Translations under genes and position numbers: made by a program
In this document: positions 60,444-64,000 of the stretch, piece by piece
Numbering within the stretch: position 1 is the first letter of the stretch
Layout: each line of letters opens with the position of its first letter
Source: Phycisphaerae bacterium
GTDB taxonomy: Bacteria; Planctomycetota; Phycisphaerae; Phycisphaerales; UBA1924
Assembly: GCA_030429705.1 (NCBI GenBank)
Contig: JAUIES010000002.1
Location: 436,001-500,000, forward strand
Direction: 5' to 3'
Length of the DNA stretch: 64,000 nucleotides
The notes under the pieces: model-generated
What the model saw: the letters and a program-made list of their open reading frames with translations, nothing else
What the model was told of the DNA's origin: nothing
Databases searched by the model: none

Positions 60444-60868
60444 AGGGATGCCCCTGCACAACAGAGTGGGTTGGTCGCAGCGCTCCGCGACCTGTGATAA
60501 GCGGATCGGCATTGCACAAGCCCGGGTTAACCGATCCTCTCGATTCAATCGAAATAGGGCGTTCAAACCGGCCAGTTGGAGCGGATCAGGCACGAATCTC
60601 ATCCCCGATACAAGTACCTGGGGAAGCAAACAGATGACTTTGGATCCGAATGGAGCCGACCGCGAATCGGACAAGGCGCTACCATGCTCGGCTTCCGATT
60701 GACGGTTCACCGGTGGAGTCGTTACAGTGTTGCACCCTCATGGGTGAGGGTTTTCGATCCGGTTCGTCCGGTAAGGTGTGATCACCTCGTATAGGTGGTG
60801 ACCGTGAGAAGGGGTTCCTCCAATGAGACACGGGTCTTGTTGGATCGTTCGTAGTTCAGGAGAAGATC
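60444..60868. other. Long intergenic region upstream of the HEAT-repeat gene
   Basis: No gene is supported in it. It holds a promoter candidate (60699-60728) and two small hairpins in the leader, at 60734-60751 (ACCCTCA/TGAGGGT, then TTT) and 60781-60799 (ATCACCT/AGGTGGT). Confidence 0.5.
60699..60728 (+). promoter_or_regulatory. Candidate promoter of the HEAT-repeat gene
   Basis: TTGACG (60699-60704), 18 nt, TACAGT (60723-60728). The leader would begin at the ACCCTCA hairpin and be about 130 nt long. Confidence 0.45.
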
Positions 60869-63076
60869 GTGCCACGATCGAACAGATGGTCGTTTTTGGT
60901 CGCTGCTCTCATCACTTTGCCGCTGACATTCGGGCCTGCGCCCAGTGCCAACGCGCAGGCGGGCGAGGAAAAAACCAATGAGCAGTTACTGAAAAACTTT
61001 GAGCACTTCATTCTCATCGCCAACTACGATTTGGCGGCGGCCGAAGGTAGCGAACTGATGGATCGTAACCTCGATCCGGTTGAGTTCGTCTCCCTGGTTG
61101 AGTCCAGCCGAAACACGCGTCGGTATGAACAGGCGCTCGCTCGGGCCATGAATGTGGCTGAACTCGAAGACCTCGCAGCGGTCATGGATCGCACCTACCG
61201 ACAAGGCAAACTGAATCGCGCACGCGATCCTTCTGAAGTTGCTCGAAACATCCAGTTGCTTTCCGGCACGCTTCGTCAGCAGCAGTTGGCCCGCGAACGA
61301 CTTGTTGCAGCTGGTGAGTACGCGATGCCGCAACTCCTCGATGCCGTGCTGCAAGGTCAGAACTCCGAACTTCGTGCAAGGGCCACCATGGTCATGCGCG
61401 ATCTCGGTCGTCAAGCGGTCATGCCGCTCGTCACAGCGTTGCCCGCCCTCGATGCCGCTCGTCAAGAAACCATCGTCGATGTGCTCGGTCAGATTCCGTA
61501 CCGCACAAGCCTGCCGTTTCTTGTGTTGTTGAATCAGACAACGGATAGCAATGCCGTGCGTGAAGCCACGCGTCGCGCCGTCAACCGATTGGAAGGCCGC
61601 CTCGACGCACGCCCGGCGGATCTGTTCCTTGCATTGGGCGAAGGGTACTACGACGAACGCGTCGAACTCACCAGTTTTTCCGGCGAAGACTTCCAACTGC
61701 TTTGGAATTATGACCCGGGCCTCGGCTTGGTCATGGTCCCGATCGTGACAGAAGTTTTCCATGAGGCGATGGCGATGTCGCTGTGTGAGCAGGCGTTGGC
61801 GCTCGACGCATCAAACCCTGTCACAGTCGGTCTGTGGCTCGCTGCCAATTTCTCACGCGAGATTGATTCGCCTGCTGAATACCAGAATCCGGTCTATCCC
61901 GCGACCAGACCAGAGGCGATGTACTACGCCGTCAGCGCCGGCCCGCAGATTGGACAAATGGTCCTCGCTCGCGGTCTTGATGACCGAGACACGCCGCTCG
62001 CGCGTCGGGCGATCGCGTCGATCGAACAAACCGCTGGCAGCGATTCATTGATCTCGGTTGGACTCGGGACAGAGGCTCGCAGCCCGTTGCTCGAAGCGCT
62101 GCGCTATCCCGATCGTCGTGTGCAATATGAAGCCGCACTCGCTCTGGGCAAGTCACAACCCGCGGAAGGCTTTGAAGGTTCGCAACGCGTGGTCCCCACG
62201 CTGGCGAGTGCCGTTCGTAACGCAGGAACCAGAACCGCAGTGGTGATGACTGGTTCCGATCGCGAAGCCTACGACGGTTACCGCGGCATGCTTGAGCAGG
62301 ATGGGTTCACTGTGCTGCCAGCTGCTCCAAACGGTTTGGATGACATCGCCGGCCCCATCGCCGAAGCCCCCGCGATCGACCTCGTGATCGTGGCTCTCGG
62401 TGAAGATGATGCCCGTGCCGTGATTGATGCAGCCAAGGCAAGTCAGAAACTCGCTGTTTCACCGATCCTCGCGTTCGGCAGTGCGGAAGATTTCCCGAAT
62501 CTCGATCGCATCTACGGCCGCGACCGCTTGGTCGTCGTCCGTCGAAACTCAATCAGTGATGCTCAGATGCGAAACGCAGCAGAATTGGCCATTAATATCG
62601 GCTCAGGCGGGTTGATTTCGACCGCGGAAGCCCAGGACTATGCCGACCGCGCCTTGTCTGTGCTCCGTGATCTGGCTGTGAGTGGTAACGCGGTCCTGCT
62701 CGTCGAAGATGCCCGCACCTCGTTGGCGACCGCACTTGGTGAGCGTAGCGGTCGCACGCGTCTGGAAATCGCTGAGGTGCTTGCTCATGTGGACCGTGAA
62801 GAGTCACAAATGGCGCTGATGGATTCTGCGATCCGCACGAATGGATCGGAGCAGATCGACCTGCTCGCCAAGGTTGGCGATTCGGCCAAGCGCTTTGGCA
62901 ATCTCCTTCCAGAACGCCAGGTTCGTCGTCTGCTCGAGTTGGCTCGCGCTGACGATGCAGCCCTCGCCACATCGGCTGCAGCAGTTGTTGGTGCACTCGA
63001 ATTGCCCAACTTTGCCATCACGCCAGTGATTCTGGAACAAAGCGATGCCGCCCCAGCGCGTGCCGATCGCCGATAA
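60869..63076 (+). CDS. Secreted HEAT-repeat protein with an embedded pseudo-receiver domain
   Basis: A 735-residue exported protein (signal FLVAALITLPLTFGPAPSANA). The first 440 residues are helical, with HEAT-type repeats (LLDAVLQGQNSELRARATMV, ALGKSQ). About residues 450-570 follow the receiver-domain pattern (TAVVMTGSDREAYDGYRGML, IDLVIVALGEDDARAV, VSPILAFG), but the phosphorylation Asp is absent (IVAL). More HEAT-like helices follow (RTRLEIAEVLAHVDREESQM). The start is GTG 60869 with AGGAG 6 nt upstream. Scaffold function is likely. Confidence 0.85.
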   Translation: MPRSNRWSFLVAALITLPLTFGPAPSANAQAGEEKTNEQLLKNFEHFILIANYDLAAAEGSELMDRNLDPVEFVSLVESSRNTRRYEQALARAMNVAELEDLAAVMDRTYRQGKLNRARDPSEVARNIQLLSGTLRQQQLARERLVAAGEYAMPQLLDAVLQGQNSELRARATMVMRDLGRQAVMPLVTALPALDAARQETIVDVLGQIPYRTSLPFLVLLNQTTDSNAVREATRRAVNRLEGRLDARPADLFLALGEGYYDERVELTSFSGEDFQLLWNYDPGLGLVMVPIVTEVFHEAMAMSLCEQALALDASNPVTVGLWLAANFSREIDSPAEYQNPVYPATRPEAMYYAVSAGPQIGQMVLARGLDDRDTPLARRAIASIEQTAGSDSLISVGLGTEARSPLLEALRYPDRRVQYEAALALGKSQPAEGFEGSQRVVPTLASAVRNAGTRTAVVMTGSDREAYDGYRGMLEQDGFTVLPAAPNGLDDIAGPIAEAPAIDLVIVALGEDDARAVIDAAKASQKLAVSPILAFGSAEDFPNLDRIYGRDRLVVVRRNSISDAQMRNAAELAINIGSGGLISTAEAQDYADRALSVLRDLAVSGNAVLLVEDARTSLATALGERSGRTRLEIAEVLAHVDREESQMALMDSAIRTNGSEQIDLLAKVGDSAKRFGNLLPERQVRRLLELARADDAALATSAAAVVGALELPNFAITPVILEQSDAAPARADRR

Positions 63077-63448
63077 CCCAATCGCAAACGGATCATCAAC
63101 TCGATTCTGGCACGCCGCACGCAAGTGCGGCGTGCTTTCTTTTGGACATTGGTCACTCATTTCTGGGGTGCACAGTGCGCGCACGCTGGTCCGATTTGCC
63201 GCAATTCGTCCGGATAAACGATCTTTCTGGATACCCGGACCCCTCAGAGCGTACAACCGGCGCGAAGTCGACTTCGGGTTCCTTGCAGGAAGTCAATTTG
63301 AATGTGATATCTCCCGATGTGTGGTGTGCAGCGGCAAGTGTCGTCTGCCGTCCGAGCCGCGGAGGAGGGGCTCGGGCGAATCCGAATCGTACGACAGGAT
63401 GGCGTGGGTGACGCCATCCTGAACTGAGTTCCTGAAGGAGTGTTCACA
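63077..63448. other. Intergenic region between the HEAT-repeat gene and the pseudopilin
   Basis: It holds a terminator (63110-63143) and, just before the pseudopilin, a 10-bp hairpin AGGATGGCGT/ACGCCATCCT at 63396-63420. I see no gene in it. Confidence 0.5.
63110..63143 (+). terminator. Terminator of the HEAT-repeat gene
   Basis: GCACGCCGCAC and GTGCGGCGTGC form an 11-bp stem with a GCAA loop, followed by TTTCTTTT. Confidence 0.92.
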
Positions 63449-63883
63449 ATGCAGTACAGTCGTAAAAGTCGTGCGGGCTTCACGCTCGTGGAAATTTTGA
63501 TCGTGGTCGTCATTCTCGGCATTCTCGCCGCGATCGTCGTGCCTCAGTTCACGAATGCAGCAAACGATGCCCGTGCAGGCAACCTGCAAACACAGATCAG
63601 TACGATCTCGAATCAGATCGAACTGTTCCGTGCCCGCACCGGCGCGTATCCGACGCTCGCTCAGCTCAATGCTGCGCCCACGGACGGTACGCTCGGCACC
63701 TCATTCGGTGCATTGGTCGACAATGATTACCTCAAGGCCAGCCCGACCAACCCCGTCAACGGCGAGCAGGATTGCGCTGTTGCAGCAGCTGCCGATGTTG
63801 GATGGACCTGGGTTGTCGGTACCGGTGTGTTCGGCGCGTCATACTTTGACGAGTCAACTGGCACCATCACCACCACCCCGTAA
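63449..63883 (+). CDS. Type II secretion/type IV pilin-like pseudopilin
   Basis: A 144-residue protein with the prepilin peptidase site RAG-FTLVE and the helix ILIVVVILGILAAIVVPQFT. The body resembles GspG (NLQTQISTISNQIELFRART, AYPTLAQL). Two-residue CA and Trp-rich end. No other secretion genes are in the window, so it may be a stand-alone major pseudopilin. GAAGGAG is 8 nt before ATG 63449; GTG 63440 is in frame. Confidence 0.92.
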   Translation: MQYSRKSRAGFTLVEILIVVVILGILAAIVVPQFTNAANDARAGNLQTQISTISNQIELFRARTGAYPTLAQLNAAPTDGTLGTSFGALVDNDYLKASPTNPVNGEQDCAVAAAADVGWTWVVGTGVFGASYFDESTGTITTTP

Positions 63884-63935
63884 TCGGGCCGTCAGAATCG
63901 TCTCAGGACGAATATACAGTCCATGTTCTCCAGGC

Positions 63936-63968
63936 GGCCGATCCCGAACAGGGATCGGTCGTCATTTT
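63936..63968 (+). terminator. Candidate terminator of the pseudopilin gene
   Basis: GGCCGATCCC and GGGATCGGTC form a 10-bp stem (one G-T) around GAACA; TTTT lies 4 nt further on. Confidence 0.55.
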
Positions 63969-64000
63969 GTCCCTGACTCAGGGTGCCCATCGAATCAACC

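Noticed and set aside
60986-61762. 258-residue minus-strand frame inside the HEAT-repeat gene
   Set aside because: Antisense shadow with Cys/His-rich random composition and no ribosome site.

Overview
The window looks like ordinary chromosome of a planctomycete, most likely class Phycisphaerae. The evidence is GC-rich coding DNA, secreted proteins with a C-terminal repeat built on FFDVQxFL and ending SGCP, a PEP-CTERM-like protein ending in RRRR, TAT-signal Gfo/Idh/MocA oxidoreductases, a secreted CRTAC1-type protein, and a type II secretion-like pseudopilin with no phage or plasmid genes nearby. I found no insertion sequences, CRISPR arrays or rRNA genes. There are two tRNA-Leu genes.

Layout. 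1-3.9 kb: end of a possible upstream gene, a secreted HAF-repeat metalloprotease-like protein and a fibronectin-III protein. 3.9-6.7 kb: a zinc-ribbon protein divergent from an SPFH/GYF and zinc-ribbon membrane pair (B. subtilis YdjI/YdjG-like). 6.6-10.8 kb: a tight minus-strand set of TIM-barrel isomerase, queG, tryptophan 2,3-dioxygenase and kynureninase. 11-16.7 kb: plus-strand lipoprotein, DUF2207 protein, a small membrane protein, an acyl-CoA carboxylase carboxyltransferase, and arsM with a promoter/operator. 16.7-22.5 kb (minus): membrane cytochrome c, two TAT oxidoreductases, apbE and a nucleoside transporter. 22.6-24.7 kb: two tRNA-Leu, an M50 protease, rplT and rpmI. 24.8-29.2 kb: two ECF sigma-factor modules. 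29.2-39.7 kb: a tRNA-binding protein, then an eight-gene minus-strand operon. 39.9-41.5 kb: pyrH, frr and a 34-residue membrane microprotein. 41.6-48.5 kb: PEP-CTERM protein, CRTAC1-like protein, an ABC transporter pair and a secreted WD-like repeat protein. 48.7-55.5 kb: argR-C-B-F-G-H plus a GNAT acetyltransferase. 55.6-64 kb: a THUMP-like methyltransferase, ygfZ, an M42 peptidase, an HTH/receiver regulator, a secreted HEAT/pseudo-receiver protein and a pseudopilin.

The best candidate for an undescribed system is the operon at 29617-39671. It encodes a von Willebrand A protein on a TonB/TolA-like helix (S-x3-H), a secreted protein, an ExbB/TolQ channel, two ExbD/TolR proteins, a very large secreted helical-repeat protein, an 898-residue membrane protein with a degenerate J-domain (HPQ instead of HPD), and a secreted zinc-ribbon protein. 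Most junctions are 4-nt ATGA overlaps. I read it as a proton-motive-force driven envelope machine in which the VWA protein takes the place of TonB or TolA. This is inference from architecture; no function is shown.

Other notable points are a sigma factor paired with an anti-sigma-like protein whose outer part looks like a DUF1559 pseudopilin, operator palindromes at arsM, the PEP-CTERM gene and argR, and several genes without a Shine-Dalgarno that carry TANNNT 6-8 nt before the start codon, suggesting leaderless transcripts.
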